Part shown: positions 26,837-35,497 of the stretch, one piece after another
Layout of the letters: each line of letters starts with the position of its first letter
Position numbering within the stretch: the first letter of the stretch is position 1
The notes under the pieces: model-generated
The model's database searches: none
What the model was told of the DNA's origin: nothing
What the model saw: only the letters and a program-made list of their open reading frames with translations
Source of the DNA: Laspinema palackyanum D2c
GTDB lineage: Bacteria; Cyanobacteriota; Cyanobacteriia; Cyanobacteriales; Laspinemataceae
Length of the DNA: 40,947 bases
Assembly: GCF_025370875.1 (NCBI RefSeq)
Contig: NZ_JAMXFD010000039.1
Location: forward strand, 1-40,947
Direction of reading: 5' to 3'
Position numbers and translations under genes: made by a program

Positions 26837-26905
26837 TTACTTTCTGACAATCACCCAGACGGCATGGATAATCCCGGGAAGATACCCCAAGAACGTTCGA
26901 TCCAT
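26837..26905 (-). pseudogene. C-terminal remnant of a YqaE/Pmp3-family membrane protein
   Basis: On the minus strand a 22-residue frame reads FLGYLPGIIHAVWVIVRK and stops. LGYxPGIIHAxxVI is the hallmark of the second transmembrane helix of YqaE/Pmp3 proteolipids (about 50-55 residues, involved in membrane potential and stress). A TAG stands two codons ahead of the ATG, and no first helix (LLPPxxVFL-type) is present upstream in any frame I could read. It is therefore a truncated leftover, not a working gene. Confidence 0.6.
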
Positions 26906-27464
26906 TTCCTATCTTAGCTTTTTCCCAAAGGATGCATCAAAAAGACCACCAGAAGAAGTCTTACCCCCGATGTCTATCCCTGGGACTTTGTAAAAGCTTT
27001 CATCCCCTTGGCAGCGCATCAGTCGGGCGCGGGGGGACTGACTCAGTAGGGCCAACCCAGACCAACCCATCTCCGGTTTGAGGGTCTGGAGGGGCAACTT
27101 TGATCGCACCCAGAGCAAAACGATGGTAGGGTAGATCCGGTACGGTGACTCGACCCTCGCAAACACAACCTATGAATAGAGATCAAAAAAGAGCGCATCC
27201 CACCTGGGCGGGGAATTATCTCAATCTGGAAAAAAAAAGGGAGTGCGAACCAATGGCTCGCAGTATTTTTGCAATTGAGGCTTTTGCTCCTACTCCATCC
27301 TTGCCAAAACGAGGGGATGTCAGGAAAATTGCACCGTTCAGGGTTGGAAATCGCAACACCCGAGGATGGGAGGGGCCGCCCCAGGGGGGTTTAGGTTGCC
27401 CTCCCTGGCGTCAACGCACCACGACATCTGCCGTTTTATTTTTAAAGTGTAGCTGAGGTAATTT
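26906..27464. other. gene-poor region between the YqaE remnant and hepT
   Basis: Two open frames (minus 26909-27166 from a TTG; plus 27145-27456) lack protein-like patterns or ribosome sites, and I do not accept them. No nucleotidyltransferase-type antitoxin (GSRARG motif) precedes the HepT gene. The rest appears to be decayed or non-coding. Confidence 0.4.
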
Positions 27465-27821
27465 ATGCTGGCACCCCGTGACCTGCAATATCTGTTGGAT
27501 ATTTTAATCTCGGCCAAACTCGCTTTGAACTACGTTTCTAGAAGTAGCTGGTCCAGTTTTGTAGAAGATGTTCAACTGCAAGATTCAGTGATTCGGCGAT
27601 TAGAAGTGATTGGAGAGGCGGAACGTCGTCTGTCCGAACGAACCCGAGTTTCTCTGTCCCGAATTCCTTTTATTATGATGCGGAATAGAATTATCCATGA
27701 ATATGATAAGATAGTATTAGAAGTCGTTTGGGATACGGTTCAGCAGGATTTACCTGTCCTAGTAGAATCTTTAGAAAAGGTTTTACCCGGGCAAGAACAA
27801 GAGGAACAACCCTACTACTAA
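27465..27821 (+). CDS. HepT-like ribonuclease toxin (HEPN, DUF86)
   Basis: This 118-residue all-helical HEPN protein carries the Rx4HxY catalytic motif: Arg73, His78 and Tyr80 in RNRIIHEYD. The earlier helix with LQDSVIRRLEVIGEAERRLSE also fits DUF86/HepT. HepT toxins are RNases (or tRNA-directed) neutralised by a MntA-type nucleotidyltransferase, which usually overlaps or abuts them. None is visible on either side here, so this one is orphan or its partner has been lost. GAGGT lies 8 bases ahead of the ATG. Confidence 0.8.
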   Translation: MLAPRDLQYLLDILISAKLALNYVSRSSWSSFVEDVQLQDSVIRRLEVIGEAERRLSERTRVSLSRIPFIMMRNRIIHEYDKIVLEVVWDTVQQDLPVLVESLEKVLPGQEQEEQPYY

Positions 27822-28367
27822 ACCTCGAAAAGTAGCCTCTGTTTTCGGGATTTAAACCCACTTTAATCCCGTTGGGTTCGGTTTTCTGGGGGCGATTTAA
27901 TCGGGGGTCAGGCGAGTTGATGAGCAACGTCTCATCCCCTCCAAGCCGACAAGTTTGGCGATCGCCATTTTTGCGTCCTGAGCCTGGGTCTAAGGGGCGA
28001 TCGCCCTCCCTCTAGTCCTCCCACAGCCCTGGCTCGAACCCAGGGGAAGGCGCTGCTGTGTTCCGGGGATCATCCCACCTTGTTTCCGTAAAACTACGGA
28101 AATTTTCAGCCCCAAGGCAATCCTCAAATCAGGCGATCGCTCGACCCGTTCTCCTTCCTGCTCCACCTGAGCCCACGGAACTCGTCCCCCCTCCCCAGAT
28201 TCCGAAACTCCCTCCCAGAAATGATATAATTTTCTATAAATTCTCATCACCGGATAGAAAATAACTTCCTCCCTTCACTCGGTAGCAACTACAACAAATG
28301 ATCAGGGGTTCTCAGACCGAAAAGGGTCGCTCGAAGTTGATTGCCTGCTAAAGAATGGAAAACTTAT
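27822..28367. other. non-coding region upstream of the chemoreceptor
   Basis: The only open frames are composition artefacts (Pro-rich plus strand, Gly/Arg-rich minus strand). The notable element is a perfect inverted repeat at 28083-28102, listed separately. HIP1 sites occur at about 27958 and 28133. Confidence 0.45.
28083..28102 (+). promoter_or_regulatory. inverted motif TTTCCGTA-N4-TACGGAAA upstream of the chemoreceptor
   Basis: TTTCCGTA and TACGGAAA are perfect 8-base arms around AAAC, followed by TTTT. The same two half-sites recur upstream of the sigma factor gene (35190-35242). It lies about 265 bases before the chemoreceptor ATG and may be a regulator or sigma-factor site. Confidence 0.4.
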
Positions 28368-29510
28368 ATGGATTCTAATCGGAAACTCAACTCGTACATT
28401 TGGCGGGTAGCAATGCTACCGTTTGGCGGATTATTGATACTTCTAGTCTTGCTCTATTCTAACCGAGAACAAGCGGAACAATCCTGGACCCGTCTCAAGC
28501 CCATTGCCAGCCAAAATTTAGGCAGAAACGAAGCCGTCTTAAGCCCCACCGAGCAACAACTTGGAACTCAAGAAATCAGAAACCTCGAAACCGGCTTAAA
28601 CAACCTACAATTAACCCTAATTCTGGGGGGATTAATCGAACTGGGATTAATGGCTTATGCAGTATGGGCGACTGCCTCGGGAGTGAACCATCGGGTTGAG
28701 GAAGTCGCCCAGGAAATCACCCAATCCTCAATGGATATCGCCACCACCATGACCCAACAAGAACGCATTGCCAATGATCAGGCAGCGTCGGTCAATCAAA
28801 CCAGCACCACGATGGACGAATTGGGCGCATCCTCCCGACAATCAGCGGAACAAGCTGAGGCTGCTGCCGCTGATGCGCGCAATGCCTTAGTCTTAACAGA
28901 AGGCGGGAGTAAAGCGGTTGAACGCACCTTAGCCGATATGTCCGCTTTAAAAGCCAAAGTGGGAGAAATCGCCGAACAAATCCTCCGCTTGAGCGAACAA
29001 ACCTCTCAAATTCGTAATATCTCCGGACTCGTCAGTGATTTAGCCACTCAAACGAATATGCTGGCTCTAAATGCGGCAGTCGAAGCAGTTCGGGCGGGGG
29101 AACATGGCAAAGGATTTGCTGTAGTTGCCAGTGAAATTAGAAAACTCGCCGACCAAAGTCAGAAATCCACCGAAAAGATTAATGGGCTAGTTGCTGACAT
29201 TCAATCGGCGATTAATTCCACGGTGATTGTCACTGATGAAGGGAGTAAAACGGTCCAAGCGAGTTTAAAAATTGCTAAAGAAACCGCCGAAGCCTTCGAG
29301 GGAGTCACTGAAGCGATTAATAACATTACCTTAAGCACCCAACAAATCTCTTTGAGCGCCAAACAACAAGCGATCGCCATTCAGCAAGTCGTCGAAGCTA
29401 TGAACTCCCTGAATAAAGTTGCCAATCAGACCGCCCAAGGCATTAGCCAAGTCAAAACTGGCACCGATCGCCTCAACAGCGTCGCTCAAAATTTGAAGCA
29501 AATTGTTTAG
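28368..29510 (+). CDS. methyl-accepting chemotaxis protein (compact, no HAMP)
   Basis: This 380-residue transducer for taxis or twitching motility has a membrane helix near residues 12-33. A short outer loop of about 48 residues follows, too small for a usual ligand domain, then a second helix near 82-104. It then runs directly into the cytoplasmic coiled-coil signalling domain, without a clear HAMP domain. The hairpin tip that binds CheA/CheW is highly conserved ([20 protein letters not shown] and [15 protein letters not shown]). No CheR-binding pentapeptide ends the protein. I prefer ATG 28368 to an upstream TTG (28341). No che genes are adjacent. Confidence 0.88.
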   Translation: MDSNRKLNSYIWRVAMLPFGGLLILLVLLYSNREQAEQSWTRLKPIASQNLGRNEAVLSPTEQQLGTQEIRNLETGLNNLQLTLILGGLIELGLMAYAVWATASGVNHRVEEVAQEITQSSMDIATTMTQQERIANDQAASVNQTSTTMDELGASSRQSAEQAEAAAADARNALVLTEGGSKAVERTLADMSALKAKVGEIAEQILRLSEQTSQIRNISGLVSDLATQTNMLALNAAVEAVRAGEHGKGFAVVASEIRKLADQSQKSTEKINGLVADIQSAINSTVIVTDEGSKTVQASLKIAKETAEAFEGVTEAINNITLSTQQISLSAKQQAIAIQQVVEAMNSLNKVANQTAQGISQVKTGTDRLNSVAQNLKQIV

Positions 29511-29628
29511 AACCCCTGGCCTCAAAACCGGGCCAAACCCTTAAAAACTGCTGTAAGAGTTTGCCCCAGTCCCACGGCATCATTCCGGAGATTTCCCCTT
29601 AAATTGGGGCAGATTGGAAAAATTAAAA

Positions 29629-29985
29629 TCAGCCGCCACTGATTTTTGCCGGGTAACCTAAACCCGTCAAAATTTCCACGACTTTTTGCTTGCAATCACC
29701 TTGCATTTCAATCGTATTTTCCTTCACCGTCCCCCCAGTTCCGCACTGGCTTTTGAGCTGCTTTGCTAAGTCCGATAACGTTTCCGGTTTCAGTTGAAAG
29801 CCGGTAATTTCTGTAACCGTTTTCCCCTTACGCCCCTTGCGCGAGGCTTGCACTCGAATCTTTTGCTGAGAAGGAGGCAGTTCCGTAACCGGACGTTCCG
29901 TGGCGGCATTCGGTTGACTACCTGTTCCGAATTCTTGATAAGCGATGCGATTGTCCCGACCGGATTTCTTTTTAGAAGCGTCCAT
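29629..29985 (-). CDS. SUI1/YciH-family translation factor-like protein
   Basis: The 118-residue protein has a disordered, polar N-terminal 50 residues and a C-terminal SUI1/eIF1-like domain: IRVQASRKGRKGKTVTEITG near residues 42-62, then LAKQLKSQCGTGGTVKE and a GYPAKISGG end. YciH proteins resemble eukaryotic eIF1 and influence start-codon selection or translation under stress; their exact role in cyanobacteria is unclear. ATG at 29985 is preferred over a TTG at 29997. It is transcribed convergently with the chemoreceptor gene and divergently from trpB. Confidence 0.85.
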   Translation of the reverse strand: MDASKKKSGRDNRIAYQEFGTGSQPNAATERPVTELPPSQQKIRVQASRKGRKGKTVTEITGFQLKPETLSDLAKQLKSQCGTGGTVKENTIEMQGDCKQKVVEILTGLGYPAKISGG

Positions 29986-30151
29986 AAACCTTATCAAATC
30001 ATAAGAAACAGCAATCCATTGTAGTTTAGCCTAGGGCAAACCCGAGGGAGTTAAAAGCGGCAAAGGGAGACAGCCGGAGGACTCCGGAATGAGCGCTGGC
30101 CTCGTATAATGGAAATCTGATTCCATTATTGTTTCATTTATTGCGATCGCC

Positions 30152-31396
30152 GTGACTACGACACCCAGACCCCTAACCCCCACATCAAAAGAGCAACAAC
30201 CCGATACCTTTGGACGCTTCGGACGCTTTGGCGGCAAATATGTCCCCGAAACCCTCATGCCTGCCCTAGCCGAACTAGAAACCGCCTATCAGCAATATCG
30301 CAACGACGCGGAATTTCAAGCTGAACTCGACTTGCTGCTGCATGATTATGTTGGACGTCCCAGCCCCTTGTATTTCGCGGAACGCCTGACCCAACATTAT
30401 GCTAGACCCGACGGTAGCGGCGCACAAATTTACCTGAAACGGGAAGACCTTAACCACACGGGTGCTCATAAAATTAACAATGCGATCGCCCAGGCCCTCC
30501 TCGCCAAACGCATGGGCAAACAGCGCATTATCGCCGAAACTGGCGCGGGTCAACATGGCGTTGCCACTGCCACAGTCTGCGCCCGCTTTGGCCTAGAATG
30601 CGTGATTTATATGGGCGTTCACGATATGGAACGTCAAGCCCTAAATGTGTTTAGAATGCGTCTGATGGGGGCTGAAGTCCGCCCCGTTGCCGCTGGGACA
30701 GGTACCCTCAAAGATGCCACCTCCGAAGCGATTCGCGACTGGGTAACCAATGTGGAAACCACCCATTACATCCTCGGTTCCGTGGCAGGACCCCACCCCT
30801 ATCCCATGATGGTCCGCGACTTCCATGCAGTGATTGGACAGGAAACCCGCGCCCAATGCCTGGAAAAATGGGGCGGTTTGCCAGATATTCTCCTCGCCTG
30901 CGTCGGCGGTGGTTCCAATGCGATGGGGTTATTCCATGAATTTGTCAACGAACCCCAAATCCGCCTAATTGGAGTAGAAGCAGCCGGGGAAGGGGTGAAT
31001 ACCGATAAACACGCGGCGACCCTGACTCACGGCCAAATCGGGGTCTTACATGGGGCCATGAGCTATTTACTCCAAGATGATGAAGGTCAAGTGATTGAGG
31101 CCCATTCGATTAGTGCTGGATTGGATTATCCCGGAGTCGGTCCTGAACATAGTTATTTGAAAGACTTAGGACGGGCGGAATATTACAGCATTACGGACAA
31201 AGAAGCGTTAGAAGCATTTCAGCGGTTATCGCAATTAGAAGGGATTATTCCAGCGTTGGAAACTTCTCATGCGATCGCCTATTTAGAAACCCTTTGTACT
31301 CAAGTTGAAGGCAGCCCTCGGATTGTGATTAATTGTTCGGGCCGGGGTGACAAAGACGTACAAACGGTGGCGAAACATCTTCTCCCCAACTCCTAA
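30152..31396 (+). CDS. trpB: tryptophan synthase beta chain
   Basis: TrpB is the PLP-dependent subunit that joins indole with serine to give tryptophan, in complex with TrpA. The 414-residue protein has the N-terminal [16 protein letters not shown], Lys107 binding PLP in [10 protein letters not shown], the phosphate loop [10 protein letters not shown] near residue 251 and the C-terminal NCSGRGDKD. The start is a GTG within a HIP1-rich leader; no upstream ATG fits and the length matches TrpB1 exactly. trpA is not adjacent; trp genes are scattered in cyanobacteria, and trpG lies 7 kb away in this window. Confidence 0.95.
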   Translation: MTTTPRPLTPTSKEQQPDTFGRFGRFGGKYVPETLMPALAELETAYQQYRNDAEFQAELDLLLHDYVGRPSPLYFAERLTQHYARPDGSGAQIYLKREDLNHTGAHKINNAIAQALLAKRMGKQRIIAETGAGQHGVATATVCARFGLECVIYMGVHDMERQALNVFRMRLMGAEVRPVAAGTGTLKDATSEAIRDWVTNVETTHYILGSVAGPHPYPMMVRDFHAVIGQETRAQCLEKWGGLPDILLACVGGGSNAMGLFHEFVNEPQIRLIGVEAAGEGVNTDKHAATLTHGQIGVLHGAMSYLLQDDEGQVIEAHSISAGLDYPGVGPEHSYLKDLGRAEYYSITDKEALEAFQRLSQLEGIIPALETSHAIAYLETLCTQVEGSPRIVINCSGRGDKDVQTVAKHLLPNS

Positions 31397-31410
31397 CTGG
31401 ATTAACCCCC

Positions 31411-31962
31411 ATGAAACTCGGATTTCTCCTGGCAAAGCTGGCACTCTTAACGATGGTGACAACCGTAAGTGGTTGCCAGTTTTCTGCCTATTTAGAAGCG
31501 GGATTAGAAGAGGTGGGAATTGGGGTAAGTCCCCAACCGACAACTCCCATTCCAGCATCTTCTGATTCTGAATTTAGCGAGATGGAACAACGGGTTCATG
31601 AACTGGTGAATCAATATCGGCAGGCCCGAAACCTGCCGCCCCTAACCGTTGATGAACGCATTAGTATCCAAGCTAGAAAACATAGTGAAGCGATGGCCCA
31701 AGGAGAGATGACTTTTAGTCATGATGGGTTTGATAACCGCATCAAGGCGATCGGTCAATCCCTCTCCTATCGCAGGGCGGCGGAAAATCTTGCTTATAAC
31801 ATGGGCTATCGGGATCCGGTTAATCAAGCGGTAGAGGGTTGGATTGGCAGTCCCGGCCATGAGCAGAATATGGTGGGGGCTTACGATTTGACCGGCATTG
31901 GGATTGCTAAAAATGCCAAAGGCGAGTATTATTACAGCCAAATTTTTATCAAGGGTCGATAG
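31411..31962 (+). CDS. CAP-domain lipoprotein
   Basis: This 183-residue protein has a lipoprotein signal (TMVTTVSGC, Cys22), a short linker and a CAP/SCP domain. The domain shows VHELVNQYRQARNLPPL, HSEAMAQGEMTFSHDGF, AENLAYN, a GWIGSPGHEQNMVG motif and GIGIAKNAKGEYYYSQIF. His94 and His151, with nearby Glu residues, form the usual CAP pocket. Bacterial CAP proteins are exported and of varied, mostly unknown function. It starts 14 bases behind trpB and may be co-transcribed with it. Confidence 0.88.
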   Translation: MKLGFLLAKLALLTMVTTVSGCQFSAYLEAGLEEVGIGVSPQPTTPIPASSDSEFSEMEQRVHELVNQYRQARNLPPLTVDERISIQARKHSEAMAQGEMTFSHDGFDNRIKAIGQSLSYRRAAENLAYNMGYRDPVNQAVEGWIGSPGHEQNMVGAYDLTGIGIAKNAKGEYYYSQIFIKGR

Positions 31963-32058
31963 GGTCATCTTCAGCCTTGAGCGGTTAATCTGTCAGAGTG
32001 ATCCAGGGCGATTACACCTCTTTCCCCTTCTGCATTCCACTCCTCCCCAATACCCAAT

Positions 32059-33213
32059 ATGAACCCACAATTCAGACATCCGATTCTCCCCGAGACCACC
32101 CATGACGAGTTGGCACGCCAAAACTTCGTCACTAGCTTGAAAAAGCACGTTTTTAGTCTGAGTGCCAAAAATCAAGGGGTTTACGAAACTCGTGCGAAAC
32201 CCCGGTTTGAGCGAGAGCATCAGCGGACCCCAGAAACCCGTTATGAAATTCAGCAAGCGATGAAGGACGAACCCTACTACCGATGGGTCAGCGCCTTGAG
32301 ACGCATGGGCCAAGAACTGATGTGGGATTCCGTCCTCAGTAGCGTAGAACGTCAACTCCCGGAGTTAAGGGAACGGGCGAAAGGGGTAAATCAGCCTTTG
32401 GGGTCTTTAACGTTAAACCCCGACCTGTTGATTCCCACCTATCAACAAGCGGTAGACATTCATTGTATGCCGGGAAGTTATCACAGTGACTTGAGCGCCG
32501 ATGATGTAGCCGCCGGTGCCCTCTACGATCGCGGGGTTTATTTATATGTCCGAGGAATGCTGGGTCCCCTCAATGATGATATGGGGCGATCGGCAGTCCA
32601 GAACTTTCTCAAACGGGAATACCCCGACTTTCACCCGGGCCATATTTTGGATATGGGATGTACGGTGGGTCACAGCACTTTACCTTATGTGGAGGGCTAT
32701 CCGGAGGCCGTAGTTCACGGCATTGATATTGGAGCATCCCTGTTACGATATGCCCATGCCCGGGCGGAAGCGTTAGGGAAGCGGGTCCATTTTTCCCAGC
32801 AGAATGCGGAAAAAACCAATTTTGCCGACGAGTCCTTTGATCTGGTGGTCAGTCACATTTTGCTCCATGAAATCCCGGTTCCGGCGCTTCGGAATGTGCT
32901 GCGGGAGTCCTATCGGTTGTTGAAACCGGGGGGAATGATGGTACATATTGAAGCCCCTCTCTATTGCCACATGGATAGTTATCGGGCTTTCGCCTTCGAT
33001 TGGGAAACGGTGAATAATAATGAACCCTTTTGGGGTGCATTTCGGGACCTGGATTTGAAGGCGGAGGCCATTAAGGCGGGGTTTGAGCCAGACCAAGTGT
33101 TGGAAACCTTTGCACCGAATGGGGCTTGGTTGCAAGCCCAAGGGAATGGGACCCCCAAGAGTCAAGAATTTGGCGGTCGCGGGACCTGGTTCATGTTGGT
33201 AGCCTGGAAATAA
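32059..33213 (+). CDS. class I SAM-dependent methyltransferase
   Basis: The 384-residue protein has a unique helical N-terminal region (about 190 residues) and a C-terminal Rossmann methyltransferase domain. Motif I is ILDMGCTVGHST near residue 197, the acidic end of strand 2 is HGIDIGASLL, motif II is SFDLVVSHILLHEI and motif III is LLKPGGMMVHIEAP. The substrate is unknown; the large N-terminal region probably binds it. It is followed after 16 bases by a small protein gene and then by an RNase D gene, all on the same strand, suggesting an operon. Confidence 0.85.
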   Translation: MNPQFRHPILPETTHDELARQNFVTSLKKHVFSLSAKNQGVYETRAKPRFEREHQRTPETRYEIQQAMKDEPYYRWVSALRRMGQELMWDSVLSSVERQLPELRERAKGVNQPLGSLTLNPDLLIPTYQQAVDIHCMPGSYHSDLSADDVAAGALYDRGVYLYVRGMLGPLNDDMGRSAVQNFLKREYPDFHPGHILDMGCTVGHSTLPYVEGYPEAVVHGIDIGASLLRYAHARAEALGKRVHFSQQNAEKTNFADESFDLVVSHILLHEIPVPALRNVLRESYRLLKPGGMMVHIEAPLYCHMDSYRAFAFDWETVNNNEPFWGAFRDLDLKAEAIKAGFEPDQVLETFAPNGAWLQAQGNGTPKSQEFGGRGTWFMLVAWK

Positions 33214-33229
33214 GCATCTAAGGATTGGG

Positions 33230-33502
33230 ATGAAAAAGAAAGCCAAGGGAAAACGGCCCGTTTATTTACAGAACCCAGAAGAAGACCAGTTATTGGCGAT
33301 CGCCTTGGCATTAGCAGGGGAGGTTTCTGTCCTGCGGGAACGACTTGACACGATGGAAAAAATCGCTCAGACTAAAGGACTGTTCACGACAGCAGAGATT
33401 GAGGCTTATCAGCCGAGTCAGCAGGTTGAACAAGAACGAGAGCAATGGCGGGCAGACTATATCGCCCGGGTGTTGCGGGTGTTGCAGGAGGATGAGGGGT
33501 AG
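33230..33502 (+). CDS. small helical conserved protein downstream of the methyltransferase
   Basis: The 90-residue protein starts with a basic segment (MKKKAKGKRPVY). It continues as two helices, the first LLAIALALAGEVSVLRERLD and the second QQVEQEREQWRADYIARVLR. It looks like an accessory or structural protein of unknown family. The spacing (16 bases to the methyltransferase stop, 3 bases to the next ATG) indicates translation from one message, so a role linked to the methyltransferase is plausible. Confidence 0.6.
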   Translation: MKKKAKGKRPVYLQNPEEDQLLAIALALAGEVSVLRERLDTMEKIAQTKGLFTTAEIEAYQPSQQVEQEREQWRADYIARVLRVLQEDEG

Positions 33503-33505
33503 GTT

Positions 33506-34135
33506 ATGACATTGCAAGCATTTCAAGTGTGCGACTGCGATTTAACACCGGAACAGTTAGCGGGGTATTTGTCCGCCTCGGCGATCGCAGTCGATACGGA
33601 AACAATGGGACTCTTACCCCAGCGCGATCGCCTCTGTTTGGTGCAGATTTGCGATAGTGAAGGGCACGTCACCGTCATTCGCATCCCCCGAGGCCAAAAA
33701 GAAGCCCCCTATCTGAAAGAACTTCTCGAAGCGTCCAATATCCTCAAAGTCTTTCACTTTGCCCGCTTTGATATGGCAACCTTGCTCTATCATCTCGGCA
33801 TCGCCGTCCAACCCGTCTTTTGTACCAAACTCGCCAGCAAACTCGCCCGCACCTACAGCCCTCGCCACGGACTCAAAGAAGTAGTCCAAGAACTCTGTAA
33901 AGTTGAACTGGACAAAAGCGCCCAAAGTTCCGATTGGGGCAATCCCGACAACCTGGAAGAAGCGCAGTTGAGTTATGCCGCCAATGATGTGCGCTATTTG
34001 CTCCCGGTGCAACAGAAGTTACAAGCCATGCTAGAACGAGAGGAACGTTGGGAACTCGCCCAGCAGTGCTTCCAATGTTTGCCCGTGTTTATTTCTTTAG
34101 ATTTATTGCAATATAAAGATATTTTTGAGCATTAA
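33506..34135 (+). CDS. ribonuclease D-like 3'-5' exonuclease
   Basis: This 209-residue DEDDy exonuclease has Asp30 and Glu32 in AVDTETMGL (ExoI), an Asp in HFARFDMATL near residue 88 (ExoII) and YAANDVRYL near 162 (ExoIII, Tyr and Asp). The HRDC domains of E. coli RNase D are absent, as in the short cyanobacterial forms. Such proteins process the 3' ends of tRNA and other structured RNAs. It ends the methyltransferase operon and is convergent with the sigma factor gene. Confidence 0.88.
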   Translation: MTLQAFQVCDCDLTPEQLAGYLSASAIAVDTETMGLLPQRDRLCLVQICDSEGHVTVIRIPRGQKEAPYLKELLEASNILKVFHFARFDMATLLYHLGIAVQPVFCTKLASKLARTYSPRHGLKEVVQELCKVELDKSAQSSDWGNPDNLEEAQLSYAANDVRYLLPVQQKLQAMLEREERWELAQQCFQCLPVFISLDLLQYKDIFEH

Positions 34136-34261
34136 GGGACTTTCAAAATTTTCAAAAATTCCAGCCACCCTGCTGATGAAAATTTAGAACGTTTTAGGGG
34201 ATTAAAAATAATCGGGTGAAAGCCTTTTATCCTGCTTAAACCCGGTTTCTTCTCCTGTTCT

Positions 34262-35047
34262 TTAGGATTCTGTGGAAGTCACCGAAGGTTGTAATCCACC
34301 CACTAACTGTTCAATTCCGCGTTTAATCCAGCGTGTCACGGTCATGGGACTCACCCCAATTTGCTCCGCCACTTCTTTGCGGGGAATTTCATTAAAGAAC
34401 ACCGACTCAATCACCGTGCGAGTCTTGTCTTCCAACTGACTGAGGGCTTGTTGGAGTTGTTGCCGTTCTTCTTCTAAATTTTGCAGGGATTGATAGTGAT
34501 GATCCACCAAGGTATCACCCAAGGTTACGGGAGTATCCACCTGGACAGAGACCAAGGCATCTAAACTCAGGGGCATCCGATTTTGGGTCGCTAACTTCGT
34601 TTGCCGCCATTCTTCCACCGAAACCAGCAACTGTTCGGCAATCTCTGCATCAGTGGGGACACGCCCGAGGGATTGGGTTAAGGTTTCGCGAACTCGTTCG
34701 CCTCGGGTTTGCAATTCCCGCCACCGCCGGGGAATTTTCACCGAAGATCCTTTGTCTCGCAAAAAATGTAGCATTTCGCCGCGAATGTAGGGGACGGCAA
34801 AAGAGCTAAAGGCACAACCTTGGCTGGGTTGAAATCGTTCGATCGCCCGAATTAAGCCTAAATAACCAATTTGTTCGAGGTCTTCGTAAGGTTCAGCACA
34901 TTGATGGCTGACTCGGTGAGCTATTTTTCTAACCAAGCCAGCATTTAAACGCACTAGCTGATTGCGAACAAGCACCGAGGGATTTTGGTGATAGGAGACT
35001 AAGAGTTCCATCCCTCGGTAGTGCATAGAAGAGGATTGAGTCGCCAT
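34262..35047 (-). CDS. sigF: group 3 RNA polymerase sigma factor, SigF-like
   Basis: The 261-residue sigma factor has region 2 (DLEQIGYLGLIRAIERFQPS and FAVPYIRGEMLHFLRDKG), region 3 (SLGRVPTDAEIAEQLLVS) and region 4 with the helix-turn-helix EVAEQIGVSPMTVTRWIKRG. It lacks region 1 and matches the group 3 SigF/SigB type in length and motif. In cyanobacteria SigF controls pilus formation, motility and envelope genes and affects its own promoter. No anti-sigma gene is adjacent. An alternative, SigJ, is longer. Its leader contains two copies of a TTCCGTA-type site. Confidence 0.85.
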   Translation of the reverse strand: MATQSSSMHYRGMELLVSYHQNPSVLVRNQLVRLNAGLVRKIAHRVSHQCAEPYEDLEQIGYLGLIRAIERFQPSQGCAFSSFAVPYIRGEMLHFLRDKGSSVKIPRRWRELQTRGERVRETLTQSLGRVPTDAEIAEQLLVSVEEWRQTKLATQNRMPLSLDALVSVQVDTPVTLGDTLVDHHYQSLQNLEEERQQLQQALSQLEDKTRTVIESVFFNEIPRKEVAEQIGVSPMTVTRWIKRGIEQLVGGLQPSVTSTES

Positions 35048-35497
35048 TTTATTTAGAGCCTCGAATAAAGGTATTCCCTGGTTTTCAGGGGCGGTGGATT
35101 GGAGAATAAGAAAAACTGTCTTAAGAGTTAGTCAATAAATTTAACCTACTTTTAGTATGCCTTAAGGTAGAGGCGACCACTAGAGTTGTTTTACGGAACT
35201 CCTCTGGGTTCAAATCAGGGAGTTCCGCAAAAATACGGAAATTTTTTCTGGTGAATGTAAAGTCTGTCCCGAGCTTGTGAAGAAATGTTAATTCGCCCCC
35301 TCGGGAGTCAGAGCACAAATGCGACACCGAGGCGATCGGCCCTGAAAATCCCAGGTCAAGCGACGACGAGGGTTTCTCATCGGGGGTGGGGTACAGGGCA
35401 TCGTCACCCCAAGGAAAACAGTCTGCTTGGGCCAAGTTTCGCTACAATAACAATTAGTTATCTGCTTGATTGAGAAAGGAAATCCGCGACAGCCAAC
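35048..35497. other. divergent sigF-prfB intergenic region
   Basis: No gene is accepted; a minus-strand frame at 35121-35435 has no protein-like features. The region contains a hairpin, CGGAACTCC/GGAGTTCCG (35194-35202 with 35219-35227), and the shared half-sites listed below. TACAAT near 35452 may be a -10 box for prfB. Confidence 0.4.
35190..35242. promoter_or_regulatory. paired TTCCGTA/TACGGAA sites upstream of the sigma factor gene
   Basis: On the minus strand GTTCCGTAAAAC (35189-35200) shares its core TTCCGTAAAAC with the repeat upstream of the chemoreceptor. On the plus strand TTCCGCA-AAAA-TACGGAA with ATTTTTT after it (35223-35246) matches the other half. The sites lie 140-190 bases ahead of the sigma factor start. 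Autoregulation by the sigma factor, or control by another one, is possible. Confidence 0.4.

Noticed and set aside
26909-27166. 85-residue minus-strand frame next to the YqaE remnant
   Set aside because: It starts at TTG without a ribosome site and shows no recognisable pattern; possibly decayed sequence.
27145-27456. 103-residue plus-strand frame directly ahead of hepT, considered as antitoxin
   Set aside because: It lacks the nucleotidyltransferase GS-x-AR-G and D-x-D motifs and is basic and Pro/Gly-rich, unlike MntA.
27990-28264. Minus and plus frames ahead of the chemoreceptor
   Set aside because: Composition artefacts (Gly/Arg- and Pro-rich) that overlap one another on opposite strands.
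35121-35435. 104-residue minus-strand frame between sigF and prfB
   Set aside because: It covers the shared hairpin motifs, lacks a ribosome site and shows no protein-like pattern.
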